Source: Butyrivibrio sp.
GTDB lineage: Bacteria > Bacillota > Clostridia > Lachnospirales > Lachnospiraceae
Length of the DNA stretch: 58,136 nucleotides
Assembly (NCBI GenBank): GCA_017470505.1
Contig: JAFUYO010000009.1
Coordinates: 65,671 to 123,806, forward strand
Direction: 5' to 3'
Shown here: piece after piece, positions 17,455 to 25,916 of the stretch
How the letters are laid out: the number at the start of each line of letters is the position of its first letter
Numbering within the stretch: the stretch's first letter is position 1
Program-made: the position numbers and the translations under genes
The notes under the pieces: generated by a model
Database searches by the model: none
What the model was told of the DNA's origin: nothing
The model's input: only the letters and a program-made list of their open reading frames with translations

Positions 17455-18963
17455 TTACTTCGTTTCTACGGAAACATCAGCGCCGGTGATGTTGATGTTC
17501 TTATTTACCTTGGCATCGTATGTTCCTGCTTTCATGATCTCTGTGAAATCAACCCCTGTTGCCTCTGACATGGTATCAAAAACCTGTTTCATGACAATTG
17601 GCATATTCCCTGAAATCTGGCTCGCGCCGTTTGTGCCATCGCCCGTGCCATAGATGTTGATCTTGTCAATCTGTGACAGAGGTTTTGCAATTTCTGCTGC
17701 CATCTGAGGCATGATCTTGATCATCATCTCCGCCATTGCTGCGCCGTTGTACTTCTTGTAAGCCTCAGCTTTTTTCTCCATTGCCTCTGCTTCCGCAAGG
17801 CCCTTTGCCTTTATGGCTTCAGCTTCTGCCTTACCTTTCGCTGCGATACCTGCTGCCTCTGCATCGTATTTTGCCTTGATGCCGGCTGCTTCCTGCTCTG
17901 CCGCGAACTTCTGGGCCTCAGCCTGGGCCTTTTTGGCATCTGCCTCTCTCTCCTGTTCGTACTTTGCAGCTTCAGCTTTCTTCTGCCTCTGGATGAGTTC
18001 TGCCTCCGCCTTCTTTTCCATCTGGTACTTCTCGGCGTCAGCTTTTTTCTCGATCTCAGCTGCAAGCTCCTGCTGCTTTACAATAACCTCTTTCTGCTTC
18101 AGCTCGGCCTCACGCTCAGCCTTCGCGATCTGCGCGTTAACGGTTGCCGTCTGGATGGATTTCTGCTGTTCCTGCTGCTGGATTTCATAAGCGGCATCGG
18201 CAATAGCGCCTGCCGTGTCTGCTTCTTTTTTAAGTTCCGCCTGCTTGATGGCCAGTGCGTTGTTCTTTTCTGCAATCTCTGTCTGCGCCAGAACCCTCGC
18301 ATCGTTGGCTGCCTTGTCGGCTTCCGCCTGTGCGATTGCCACGTCCCTGTCCGCCTGTGCCTTTGCAATTGCTGCGTCCTTTTTGATCTTGGCTGTGTTG
18401 TCCATACCCAGGTCACTTATCAGCCCGTTCTCATCAGTTACGTTCTGGATGTTGCACGAGAGGATCTCGATACCGAGCTTGTTCATATCCTTTGAAGCCT
18501 TCTCCATAACCTGATCCGAGAAGCTGTCCCTGTCGGTGTTGATGGTCTTAAGAGCCAGTGTTCCGATGATCTCACGCATGTTACCCTGCAGCGAATCCTG
18601 CAGATCCATAGTGATCTGCTCGGGGTCTTTATTCAGGAAGTTCTTGGCTGCCAGCTGGATGGCCTCCGATGTCGTTCCTATCCTCACCTTTGCAACAGCA
18701 TCCACATTCACATTGATGAAGTCATTCGTGGGAACGCTCTGCTCTGTCTTGATATCAACGGTCATCTGTCCCAGATACAATTTGTCGACTCTTTCAAAAA
18801 ACGGGATCTTGATACCGGCGCGTCCTATCAATATCCTTGGGGTCTTCCTGAGTCCCGAGATGATGAAAGCCCTGTCCGGAGGAGCCTTCACATATCCGGT
18901 GGCGATTATCATTACCACCAGAAGGATGAGTACCGCGAAAACAGCTGTGATTGATAGTGTCAT
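17455..18963 (-). CDS. Flotillin-like SPFH membrane scaffold protein
   Basis: A 502-residue flotillin. A hydrophobic N-terminal segment (about residues 4-23) anchors it. An SPFH/band-7 domain follows (about 35-190), including QSVPTNDFINVNVDAVAKVRI. A long Ala/Glu/Lys-rich coiled coil runs to about residue 420 with KAEAEAIKAKGLAEAEAMEKK repeats, then a C-terminal domain. Such proteins oligomerise and organise membrane microdomains and partner proteins. The first frame start (18996) precedes the ribosome site; AGAGG with ATG at 18963 gives the true start. Its leader carries a manganese-type riboswitch (19020-19157), which is unexpected for this family. A GGGAGC-ACA-GCTCCC hairpin sits directly before the ribosome site. 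Confidence 0.93.
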   Translation of the reverse strand: MTLSITAVFAVLILLVVMIIATGYVKAPPDRAFIISGLRKTPRILIGRAGIKIPFFERVDKLYLGQMTVDIKTEQSVPTNDFINVNVDAVAKVRIGTTSEAIQLAAKNFLNKDPEQITMDLQDSLQGNMREIIGTLALKTINTDRDSFSDQVMEKASKDMNKLGIEILSCNIQNVTDENGLISDLGMDNTAKIKKDAAIAKAQADRDVAIAQAEADKAANDARVLAQTEIAEKNNALAIKQAELKKEADTAGAIADAAYEIQQQEQQKSIQTATVNAQIAKAEREAELKQKEVIVKQQELAAEIEKKADAEKYQMEKKAEAELIQRQKKAEAAKYEQEREADAKKAQAEAQKFAAEQEAAGIKAKYDAEAAGIAAKGKAEAEAIKAKGLAEAEAMEKKAEAYKKYNGAAMAEMMIKIMPQMAAEIAKPLSQIDKINIYGTGDGTNGASQISGNMPIVMKQVFDTMSEATGVDFTEIMKAGTYDAKVNKNINITGADVSVETK

Positions 18964-19019
18964 AAAAACCTCTCTTTCCGGGAGCTGTGCTCCCAATGGC
19001 GTCTGCGATAAGTTTTTTT

Positions 19020-19157
19020 AAAAAAGCAAGACTCCTACCGCAAACAATTGTTTATTTGCGATAAAAGTCTTGCAGTTTGACTTGATACGGGAGATATCAC
19101 TATCTCCGACCTGACGATTTCAAGAGTACCTGTAGGCACCCGCTACTCCCTTTTACC
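19020..19157 (-). promoter_or_regulatory. yybP-ykoY (manganese) riboswitch with terminator platform, upstream of flotillin
   Basis: On the minus strand the aptamer runs from 19157 to 19060. It begins GGTAAAAGGGAGTAGCG (conserved GGGAGUAGC loop) and ends TGCAAGACTTTTATC (conserved GCAAGAC plus the P1 strand). The first and last segments pair as P1. Between them are a short hairpin with loop TACA and a long arm with CGTCA, a perfect GGAGATA-GTGA-TATCTCC hairpin and CTTGA/TCAAG closing. A mutually exclusive terminator uses GCAAGACT (19066-19073) with AGTCTTGC (19026-19033), then six T. By established knowledge of the class, Mn2+ stabilises P1 and so prevents termination: an ON switch. Confidence 0.85.
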
Positions 19158-19306
19158 GGTTCCTCATGTACAAGTACGTTACATGTTCTTGTATGAAAAG
19201 AGTATACCACCGGGGCAGACCATATTACATATCTTCTTAGGTGATTTTCACATGTTTATTTTTCTGTTTCAGGAAAAAACACATCTCTTTTGCCTCTGAA
19301 ATGGAA

Positions 19307-19453
19307 TCAGTTGGATCCAACCGAAATCATCCCGAACTTTCCACAAAGATAATGGAATCCGGCATATCCGTTGCTGTCAATAAGATCTGCAGTATCAGCT
19401 CCGACAGGAATCGTCACGATATATCTCTCACCTTTGTACCCCCTCGTCCACAT
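19307..19453 (-). CDS. Short ORF (48 aa), possibly the C-terminal remnant of a larger protein
   Basis: An ATG-started frame between the hydrolase pseudogene and the riboswitch: MWTRGYKGERYIVTIPVGAD and on to GKFGMISVGSN. Its composition looks like genuine protein (Gly, Tyr, Val and Ile in a beta-type pattern), with no clear ribosome site. It may be the tail of a lost secreted protein. I do not recognise a family. The rest of 19158-19477 shows no other gene. Confidence 0.35.
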   Translation of the reverse strand: MWTRGYKGERYIVTIPVGADTADLIDSNGYAGFHYLCGKFGMISVGSN

Positions 19454-19477
19454 ACCCCGACCTGCTGAAAACAAATC

Positions 19478-20431
19478 TTACTTCGCCTTGCCCAAATAAG
19501 CTGCAACGCGCTTGGCCACGTTGTCCTTGATGTTATTGTAGAAGTAAGTATAGTCATTGCCGTGGCGGCCATCCGGTCCGAAGAACTCGGCAGCGACCTT
19601 GGCAACGTCCTCGGGCACCGGCTCAATCCTGGCATTCGTCACGACTGTGCCGCGGGCAAGGTTTATTTGCGCATCCGCACCCACATCCCCGATGGAAGGC
19701 TCACCGGTTTTCGCATCCACTACGATGGAACCCAAATTCAGACTTGCCGGTGCGTAGGTTTCATCCAGCTTCCAGTTGAGGGGGTTGATGCTCCTCGTCT
19801 CAGGCAGGATCACAACGGATTTGGCGTTGAGCTCCACGTTCCTGGGGCCCTAGGTGTTCCATGCGATGATGACGCCTGTATCGGTCTCGCCGGTGGCAAA
19901 CTTCAGGTGCGGGTTGGACGCAAGGTAGTCATTCGTGACGGAGTAGCCAATGGCATAGGCCGCGACCATGCGCGCATAGTACTCGGGGTGATCCTTAAAA
20001 TATGTCCTCAGCAGCAGCAGGACCATGGCCGAGCCCTGGCTGTGGCCCGCGATGATGAACGGGCGGCCGCCGTTGCAGTTCTCAAAGTAGTAATCCAGCG
20101 CGGCGGTGATATCCTCGAAGGGCAGATTCAGAAGGGCATTGGTGAAGTCCCCGGTCTTCCTGATGACTTCCCCTGCGTACCGCAAACCGGACTGGCGGTA
20201 GTACGGCGCAAACACATTGGTGGAATCCGCGTAAGCGGTCGCGTGATCCCGGAATTCGAGCTTCGAGCCTTCCAGAAACTCGGGGTTGTCGAGGGTCGCG
20301 TAATCGGGAGCGCCCTCTTCAAAGCTTGACATGATATAATCCGTGGCGAAAATGTAAAACGTGTCGACTTCCTTTGTGATCTCCGGAATTCTGCACCAGC
20401 TGGTATTCTGTGAGTAATCAATTGAATTCAT
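19478..20431 (-). pseudogene. DUF3089 alpha/beta hydrolase interrupted by an in-frame amber codon
   Basis: One open frame of 317 sense-equivalent positions is broken only by TAG at 19850-19852. The first part carries the nucleophile elbow AGHSQGSAM and ends at IIAWNT. The same frame continues with GPRNVELNAKSVVILPETRSINPLNWK, the usual DUF3089 continuation. A single G-to-T change in a GAG (Glu) codon would explain the stop. Members are lipase/esterase-like proteins of unknown substrate. A good ribosome site (AAGGAGGAGC) precedes the ATG at 20431. Base composition is more GC-rich than neighbours, hinting at transfer. TAG is used as an ordinary stop in several other genes here, so recoding is unlikely. 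Confidence 0.8.
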
Positions 20432-20483
20432 TTTTCTGCTCCTCCTTAAATTCTAAATGTACATTTATGAAAAAATCAAAAAT

Positions 20484-20503
20484 ATGAGATGTTCTCATCT
20501 CAT
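20484..20503 (-). terminator. Possible weak terminator or leader hairpin before the DUF3089 pseudogene
   Basis: Eight-base arms ATGAGATG and CATCTCAT around TTCT, followed on the minus strand by ATTTTTGATTTTTT. It lies in the leader of the hydrolase pseudogene, so it could be an attenuator or the end of a lost upstream gene. Confidence 0.4.
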
Positions 20504-20723
20504 GTATCGGCCTGCCAGCGCGGATTCTACCCCCTGCACGTGAGCACAAAGATACGCTTATATTATGGCAAAACCCGGGGCTGATTTCAACGGATTGTTT
20601 GAAATTTTCCCGGACGAGAAACAGGCGAGAACCACCGCCTCGCCTAAAACGGAGTGTGTCACAGGTGTGGATATGAGCGCAAGTGGGGATTTGCTCGTGT
20701 GATTACCCACATAAACACAAAAA
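20504..20723. other. Intergenic stretch with no recognisable gene
   Basis: Part of a 558-base gap (20432-20989). This segment has only short frames without family features. It is flanked by a weak hairpin on the left and a strong terminator on the right, so it may hold only the promoter of the hydrolase pseudogene plus decayed DNA. Confidence 0.5.
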
Positions 20724-20767
20724 ACCGGGCAGCACACCACCATTTCCACAGTGATATGCTGCCCGGT
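20724..20767 (-). terminator. Strong intrinsic terminator
   Basis: Eleven-base perfect arms ACCGGGCAGCA and TGCTGCCCGGT around a 22-base loop, followed on the minus strand by TTTTTTG. It lies just past the stop of the ATPase remnant at 20775. Confidence 0.85.
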
Positions 20768-20774
20768 GTTCCCC

Positions 20775-20936
20775 TCAAATCTCGACCTCCACGGTCACGC
20801 CAGCCTTGAACGCCACCTCGCCTGTGATCTCTACAGGATACAGGATTCCATTCTCTTCAATTATCAGATCTATCTCGTTTTCTCCTGAGGCGGACTTATC
20901 CTTTCCCCGGTAATAAGTATTCAAGTAAAACAGTTG
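20775..20936 (-). pseudogene. C-terminal remnant of a DUF4143-type ATPase
   Basis: About 53 codons with no start, reading LFYLNTYYRGKDK, then NEIDLIIEENGILYPVEI. This is the end of the nuclease-like domain found in DUF4143 ATPases (pattern YYRxKDxxEIDLIIEENGxLYPIEIK). It is preceded in frame by a TGA. After PVEI the usual Lys is lost and the tail differs (TGEVAFKAG), suggesting a rearranged end. Related intact and broken genes lie at 25917-27855. Confidence 0.6.
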
Positions 20937-20989
20937 GCTGAGTCAAAAGGAACAATCCCTTTTGGCTAAACTTCCGGCTTTCCCGCACT

Positions 20990-22750
20990 TCAGGCGTTGA
21001 AATAGCTTATTGTGTCGGTTAAGTCTGTGGCGATATTCTGAAGCTTGTTTGCAGATTCGCTTATCATCGCGAAGGTCGCGTTGAGCTCCTGCATTGATGC
21101 GTTTGTCTCCTCTGTGGACGCAGCATTTTCCTCAGATATGGCAGAGAGATCCGAGATGATCTCCATGAGTCCGTTCTTGGCCTCTGTGAGCGATGAAACC
21201 CTTCCGGAAATATTGCCGGAGGTATCCTTTACGCTTCCCACATTGGCAGACATCTGTTCCATGTCCGCCTTGGTGGAGTCAAGCTGGCTCGCCTGCTGGG
21301 AGAAGCTTTCATTGAGCCTCTCAAGGACAGCCACCGAGGATGCGGAATCTGCAAGAAGCTCTTCCGTGATATTCTTGATCTCGTCGGCACTGTTCTTGGA
21401 CTGATCTGCCAGCTGCCTGATCTCATCGGCAACAACCGCAAATCCCTTTCCGGCTTCACCTGCCCTGGCAGCTTCGATCGAGGCATTGAGGGACAGAAGA
21501 TTGGTCTGACTTGCAATATCCGTGATTGCCTGGGTAAAGCCTGAGATCTTCTTGGCGGACTCGTTTGTGGAGTTGATGGTATCGCCGATTTCTCTAACGG
21601 AACGGGTGACCTCATCGCTCTGCCTGATCAGTTCATCCAAAGCTTCCATAGCCTTGTCGCAGGACTGCATCATATCCATTGCGTAGCTGTCCATCTCGCC
21701 TACATTTTCCGCAATGTCTTCAATATTGTTGCCAATCCTGCCCGTGTTGTTGGCGGAACTCTCAACGCTCTCAGCCTGGGACACAGCTCCCTTTGATATC
21801 TCACCGACAGCGTCAGTTACCTGGCTGGATGCCTGGGATGCCTGAGAAGCCGAATCAGCAAGATTCGTTCCTGCATTTGTAAGATCCCGTGACATCTGCA
21901 TACTCTTTTCTATGACTTCTCTGAGCTTATATGTCAGTTTCTTGGCGCTTCTCTCTATCTGCCCGATCTCATCCCGCGCAATATCGGCATCATTCGGAAA
22001 CTCTAGCTTTAAGTTTCCACCGGCAAGTTCATCAAGGCTCTTTGTTGCTCTTGCCACTCCTCTTGTAATCTGCATGATCACATAGATTGCAAGTGCAAAG
22101 AGCAGTACAATGATGACCGCAAAAATAACAGCCGATACGGCAATCTTGGTGGTGTTGGCGGCAGAAAGAGAACTGTGTTCAGCCTCCGCCCACGCAATGG
22201 TTATCTCCTGCATATCGTCGAGAACCGTTCTCGACTCCGTGAACTTGTTGTTGAACGCGCTCCAGTCGCCTTTATTGTTTTCTACATCGTAAAGGCTCTG
22301 CCACTCTGTGAGATCTGACTTAAATAAAGAAGCTGCCTGCTCGAAAGAATACCCGTTGTCAGATTTGAGTTCTCTGTAGAGAAGGTCATCCTGACTTGCA
22401 ACCCTGATGACATCATCTATTCCCTCAGAGACCTGCCTTGCATTGTCAGTATACTCGGATAGTTTCTCAGCAGACTTTACCTCAACTATTTCCGCAGGCA
22501 TGGAGCTGTATCCGTTTACAATGTCATAGTACTGCGTTGCTCCGAGCAGGGACTGATAAAAATCCCTGTCAGCGTTTACCAGTGAGCTGTTGACATTGTA
22601 GAGCATATCATAATAGACATGCGTAACTTCCTGCTCTGTGCTGTTCATCTGAACTCCGGCAAATATCACCGCTACAATAACACAGATTATCAGCGGTACT
22701 GTCAAAATCAAAAGTTTAATTTTTACACTGAGGTTGTTTAATGCCTTCAT
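20990..22750 (-). CDS. Methyl-accepting chemotaxis protein
   Basis: A 586-residue receptor: transmembrane helix near residues 10-33, an extracellular four-helix-type sensor of about 140 residues, a second helix ([21 protein letters not shown]), HAMP, then the cytoplasmic signalling domain. The hairpin tip [20 protein letters not shown], where CheA/CheW dock, is intact. It should steer flagellar motility, though no che or fli gene is in the window. The frame start (22837) includes a leader with a terminator-like hairpin; the ATG at 22750 follows GGGAG and begins [12 protein letters not shown], the normal receptor N-terminus. Confidence 0.95.
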   Translation of the reverse strand: MKALNNLSVKIKLLILTVPLIICVIVAVIFAGVQMNSTEQEVTHVYYDMLYNVNSSLVNADRDFYQSLLGATQYYDIVNGYSSMPAEIVEVKSAEKLSEYTDNARQVSEGIDDVIRVASQDDLLYRELKSDNGYSFEQAASLFKSDLTEWQSLYDVENNKGDWSAFNNKFTESRTVLDDMQEITIAWAEAEHSSLSAANTTKIAVSAVIFAVIIVLLFALAIYVIMQITRGVARATKSLDELAGGNLKLEFPNDADIARDEIGQIERSAKKLTYKLREVIEKSMQMSRDLTNAGTNLADSASQASQASSQVTDAVGEISKGAVSQAESVESSANNTGRIGNNIEDIAENVGEMDSYAMDMMQSCDKAMEALDELIRQSDEVTRSVREIGDTINSTNESAKKISGFTQAITDIASQTNLLSLNASIEAARAGEAGKGFAVVADEIRQLADQSKNSADEIKNITEELLADSASSVAVLERLNESFSQQASQLDSTKADMEQMSANVGSVKDTSGNISGRVSSLTEAKNGLMEIISDLSAISEENAASTEETNASMQELNATFAMISESANKLQNIATDLTDTISYFNA

Positions 22751-22767
22751 CCTAAAGTCTCCCTTCA

Positions 22768-22871
22768 TAAAAAAGCTTCCACAACCCCTGTGACGTACCG
22801 TTTCAGAGATCATGGAAGCTCTTGTGTCGTTTCGCACCTATAATTGTATCAGATTAACATGCTGCGCATAA
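22768..22871 (-). promoter_or_regulatory. Chemoreceptor promoter and leader with attenuator-like hairpin
   Basis: On the minus strand -35 TTATGC (22866-22871) and -10 TACAAT (22843-22848) have a 17-base spacer. The transcript would start near 22836. Eight-base arms AGCTTCCA and TGGAAGCT (22774-22781, 22813-22820) enclose 31 bases and are followed by TTTTT, just before the ribosome site. This looks like an intrinsic terminator inside the leader. I could not match the leader to a known riboswitch class. Confidence 0.55.
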
Positions 22872-22907
22872 CGAAATTTTGTATAAACTTTTTGAGTTTT
22901 TCATAAG

Positions 22908-23429
22908 TCATACCTTCTCAGGTTCCGGGTACTCTACACCGAAGGTCTCTACAGTGACGCTCTTCATGACCTGGTCGCTCACTGGCCTGTCGTTCCAGTC
23001 TGTCTGTGTCTCTGCAATGGCGTTCACAATATCCATACCTTCGGTCACCTTTCCGAATGCTGCATAGTCTCCGTCGAGGTGGGGTGATGTCTTGTGCATG
23101 ATAAAGAACTGTGAGCCTGCGGAGTCAGGCATCATGGATCTTGCCATTGAGAGCACTCCCTCAGTGTGCTTAAGGTCGTTCTTAAAGCCGTTTGATGAGA
23201 ACTCACCCTTTATCCCGTAGCCGGGGCCGCCCATTCCTGTTCCTTCCGGGTCTCCGCCCTGGAGCATGAATCCGTTTATAACCCTGTGAAAGATAAGTCC
23301 GTCATAGAACTTTTTGCTTATAAGTGATATGAAGTTATTTACTGTGTTTGGCGCTATCTCCGGATAGAGCTCCGCCTTTATAACATCTCCGTTTTCCATT
23401 GTAATTGTAACTATTGGGTTCTGTGCCAT
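22908..23429 (-). CDS. Cyclophilin-type peptidyl-prolyl cis-trans isomerase
   Basis: A 173-residue cytosolic foldase with the cyclophilin core: FHRVINGFMLQGGDPEGTG, FSMARS-like LSMARSMMPDSAGSQFFI, and HLDGDYAAFGKVTEGMD. Catalytic Arg (FHRV) and the Gln/Phe set are present. No signal peptide. ATG at 23429 (MAQNPIV) lies after AAGGAG; the longer start at 23492 runs through the promoter. The promoter holds a 29-base inverted repeat nearly identical to the one before purB. Confidence 0.95.
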   Translation of the reverse strand: MAQNPIVTITMENGDVIKAELYPEIAPNTVNNFISLISKKFYDGLIFHRVINGFMLQGGDPEGTGMGGPGYGIKGEFSSNGFKNDLKHTEGVLSMARSMMPDSAGSQFFIMHKTSPHLDGDYAAFGKVTEGMDIVNAIAETQTDWNDRPVSDQVMKSVTVETFGVEYPEPEKV

Positions 23430-23466
23430 TTTTTCGTTCTCCTTGTTTTTAATATGCGCTTTCAAC

Positions 23467-23502
23467 ATTATATGACATCTTGAATGAAACATTCAAGACG
23501 TC
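23467..23502 (-). promoter_or_regulatory. Cyclophilin promoter with inverted-repeat operator
   Basis: On the minus strand TTGAAT (-35, 23491-23496) and TATAAT (-10, 23467-23472) are spaced by 18 bases. An inverted repeat with 13-base arms (23474-23486 and 23490-23502, one mismatch) covers the -35 box and the spacer. A near copy, in the same place relative to its boxes, lies at 36667-36702 before purB. Confidence 0.78.
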
Positions 23503-23569
23503 TGCAAACAGGCTTATGTTCGCCTCTGTATCTTACACGCATCATCCAATCTTTATTTTTAGGGCTTCT

Positions 23570-23638
23570 TCAAATTTTTTCTCGAAGTCTGGTTCTGCTT
23601 CCCATGTTTCCGACACCGATAACTCCTATTTTCATCAT
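23570..23638 (-). pseudogene. Truncated Rossmann-fold N-terminus (pyrroline-5-carboxylate reductase-like)
   Basis: A 22-codon frame starting in the stop codon of the aldo/keto reductase (ATGATG overlap) and encoding MMKIGVIGVGNMGS before running out of frame. The GxGxxG dinucleotide loop at the extreme N-terminus is how ProC-type and related reductases begin. The rest of the gene is missing, so this is the stump of a once coupled downstream gene. Confidence 0.5.
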
Positions 23639-24765
23639 TTATTCTCCTGTTCGTACAACGCAGCAAAGTCCTCGAGCTTCTCTCTGATATTTATGTGCTG
23701 CGGACAGTTCTTTTCACACTTGCTGCATTTGATGCACTCTGATGCCTTTCCGTGATTCATGGAAAAGCGCTCGTAGTACATGTTCGACTTGTTTCCGGTG
23801 ACGGCGTGCATGTTGTAGAGGCCGAAGTACTCCGGAATATTTATGTTCCCGGGGCATACCTCCATGCAGTACCTGCAGCTGGTGCACTGTATTGTGCCGG
23901 AACTGTTCAGAATCTTAGTTATCTCGTCTATCAGTTTGTACTCAGCTTCATTTAAAGGCTCAAAATCCCGCATATATGCAGTGTTGTTTTGGAGCTGTGA
24001 GATGTCACTCATACCGCTCAGCACCATCTGCACATTATCAAGAGATGCCGCGTATCTGATCGCGAGGGATGCGGGAGTGAGCACAGATTCAGAATCGCCA
24101 TAAAACTCTTTGAATTTATCTAATGCATGCTGCGGCAGATTTACCAGCGCACCTCCCTTTACGGGCTCCATGACCGTGACTTTCTTGCCGTGCTTTTTGG
24201 CAACCTCATAACAAGCGCCGGACTGAATGGCAATACTGTTCCAGTCGAGGTAGTTTATCTGAAGCTGCACAAAATCGACTTCCGGGTGGTCGGTGAGTAT
24301 TCTGTCAAGGGTTTCGGCATCATCATGAAAAGAAAAACCGATGTTTTTCACATAGCCGTCCTTTTTGAGCTTTGCGATAAAGGGAAAGCCGCCGAACTTC
24401 TCTGTATTAACATATCGGTCGCGACCAAGATTGTGGAGCAGGTAATAGTCAAAATAATCTACTCCGCAGCGTCTTCGCTGCTCGTCAAAAAACGTCTGAT
24501 AGTCCTCCGTTTTTGTGACTCTCAAAATAGGCATCTTATCAGCAAGATAAAAGCTCTCACGCGGGAATCTCTTTACCAGCGCTTCTTTTACCGCTTCCTC
24601 GGATTTCTCCTGATGATATGGATAGGCTGTATCAAAATAGGTAAAGCCCCGGTCTATAAACATATCAACCATTTTCTTAAACTGTTCAATATCGATAGAA
24701 GCCGGATCGTCAGCGTCAAGCCGCGGCAGTCTCATTGTTCCAAAGCCAAGTTTTTTTGTACTCAT
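23635..24765 (-). CDS. Aldo/keto reductase with C-terminal 4Fe-4S ferredoxin domain
   Basis: A 376-residue oxidoreductase. The N-terminal AKR barrel has FGTMRLPRL, the catalytic-Tyr region FDTAYPYH and the NADPH-site segment. The last 90 residues carry two clusters of cysteines, CTSCRYCMEVCP and CIKCSKCEKNCP, for [4Fe-4S] centres. This fused form is common in strict anaerobes, where electrons can come from or go to ferredoxin; substrate unknown. ATG at 24765 follows GGGAG. A truncated reductase start overlaps its stop. Confidence 0.93.
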   Translation of the reverse strand: MSTKKLGFGTMRLPRLDADDPASIDIEQFKKMVDMFIDRGFTYFDTAYPYHQEKSEEAVKEALVKRFPRESFYLADKMPILRVTKTEDYQTFFDEQRRRCGVDYFDYYLLHNLGRDRYVNTEKFGGFPFIAKLKKDGYVKNIGFSFHDDAETLDRILTDHPEVDFVQLQINYLDWNSIAIQSGACYEVAKKHGKKVTVMEPVKGGALVNLPQHALDKFKEFYGDSESVLTPASLAIRYAASLDNVQMVLSGMSDISQLQNNTAYMRDFEPLNEAEYKLIDEITKILNSSGTIQCTSCRYCMEVCPGNINIPEYFGLYNMHAVTGNKSNMYYERFSMNHGKASECIKCSKCEKNCPQHINIREKLEDFAALYEQENK

Positions 24766-24819
24766 AAGATAATCTCCCTTCATACAACTTATTATGAGGG
24801 TATTTACGTATAAATAAAA

Positions 24820-24845
24820 GGGCGTATTGTGTTATTAATACGCCC
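24820..24845 (-). terminator. Intrinsic terminator after bioB
   Basis: Nine-base perfect arms GGGCGTATT and AATACGCCC around 8 bases, followed on the minus strand by TTTTATTTAT. It lies 58 bases past the biotin synthase stop. Confidence 0.8.
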
Positions 24846-24902
24846 AAAATAATGATGTGTTATCATGCAGTTATATTCAACGCAGAGAGCAAAATATCGC
24901 GC

Positions 24903-25910
24903 TCACCATCTTTCAGAAATGATCCGTTCTATATTCTCTATATCCTCACTGGCAGATATGCCTTTAACCGTGAGACAGTCGCCTGTGATTGCGGCATTCC
25001 CTCCTGAGAGAAAGCACTTCTCTCCGGTATCCTCCAGAAGGTCTCTTCCCGCAGCAAGTCTCAGTTCAGATTTCGGTAAGATGAATCTGAAGATTGCAAA
25101 GGTCTTTTGGATTTCCTCATAGGAAAGCCTTTCTGCATCCTCCATGGCTGAGCCTTTGGATGGATACAGAAGGTTTAGCGGAACACTCTCCGGCGCATAC
25201 TTTTTTATGGTAAAAGCAAGCTCTATCCTGTCGCGCCTGTTTTCCTCAATCCCAAGCAGCCCTCCGCAGCACAATTCCAAACCTGCCTTTTTGGCAGCTT
25301 CAAGAAGGTCAAGCTTTTCCTTGTAGGTGTGGCTCGTGCAGACTTCCATGAAGTGCGTCTCCGACGTCTCAAGATTGTTGTGAAGTCTTATGAGCCCCGC
25401 CTCTTTCAGATTCCTGCAGTCTTCCTCATCAATAAGTCCGAGCGAGGCACAGGGTTTAACAGACAAATCTTTCCCGATTGCACGGACTACGTCGCACAAT
25501 GACCTGATATCCTTCTTAGAGAGTCTCCTTCCCGATGATACGAGACAGACGTGGCCAATTCCAAGTTCATCAAGTTTCTTTGCCCTGTCCATTATCTCAT
25601 CAGCTGAAAGCAGTTCAAACTCCTTTATCTGAGAATTTGAGCAGCTCGCCTGTGGACAAAACCTGCAGTTCTCACTGCATCTTCCGCCCTTTACACTTAT
25701 CACTGCACACATGTCAAAGCTCTTTTGACAAAACCTGTTGCGGATCTCATCCGCGGCAGCACATACATCCTCCAGCGGTTCATCATAAAGAGAGAGCGCT
25801 TCATCAAATTCTATGCTCCCTCCGGATAAAATCTTATCTCTCAGTTCAAACGCAGGCAAAATCTTTCTCCTTGAAAAATGCTCATTTTCCATGACAGTGC
25901 ATGTAAACAT
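24903..25910 (-). CDS. bioB: Biotin synthase-like radical SAM protein
   Basis: A 335-residue radical-SAM enzyme that inserts sulfur into dethiobiotin. The SAM-cluster cysteines are CSENCRFC (Cys78, 82, 85), followed by PQAS as in BioB. Downstream BioB landmarks include KPCASLGLI, RLHNNLETSE, CCGGLLGIEE and LRLAAGRDLL, which holds the arginine that ligates the second cluster in known enzymes. No other bio gene is near, so dethiobiotin may be scavenged. No clear ribosome site precedes 25910 or the alternative ATG at 25892. It begins six bases after a truncated ATPase gene, so its native promoter may have been displaced. Confidence 0.88.
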   Translation of the reverse strand: MFTCTVMENEHFSRRKILPAFELRDKILSGGSIEFDEALSLYDEPLEDVCAAADEIRNRFCQKSFDMCAVISVKGGRCSENCRFCPQASCSNSQIKEFELLSADEIMDRAKKLDELGIGHVCLVSSGRRLSKKDIRSLCDVVRAIGKDLSVKPCASLGLIDEEDCRNLKEAGLIRLHNNLETSETHFMEVCTSHTYKEKLDLLEAAKKAGLELCCGGLLGIEENRRDRIELAFTIKKYAPESVPLNLLYPSKGSAMEDAERLSYEEIQKTFAIFRFILPKSELRLAAGRDLLEDTGEKCFLSGGNAAITGDCLTVKGISASEDIENIERIISERW

Positions 25911-25916
25911 ACTGTC

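Noticed and set aside
19241-19468. 75-codon plus-strand frame beside the riboswitch
   Set aside because: Mixed composition, no ribosome site, and it is antisense to a better minus-strand frame at 19307-19453.
19850-19852. TAG recoded as an amino acid
   Set aside because: TAG ends several normal genes here (stops at 26596, 28102, 29026, 40054 and 55729), so the amber codon in the hydrolase is better read as a mutation.
22768-22840. c-di-GMP riboswitch before the chemoreceptor gene
   Set aside because: The conserved GEMM segments (CACGCACAGGGCAAACC type) are absent; only a terminator-like stem is supported.
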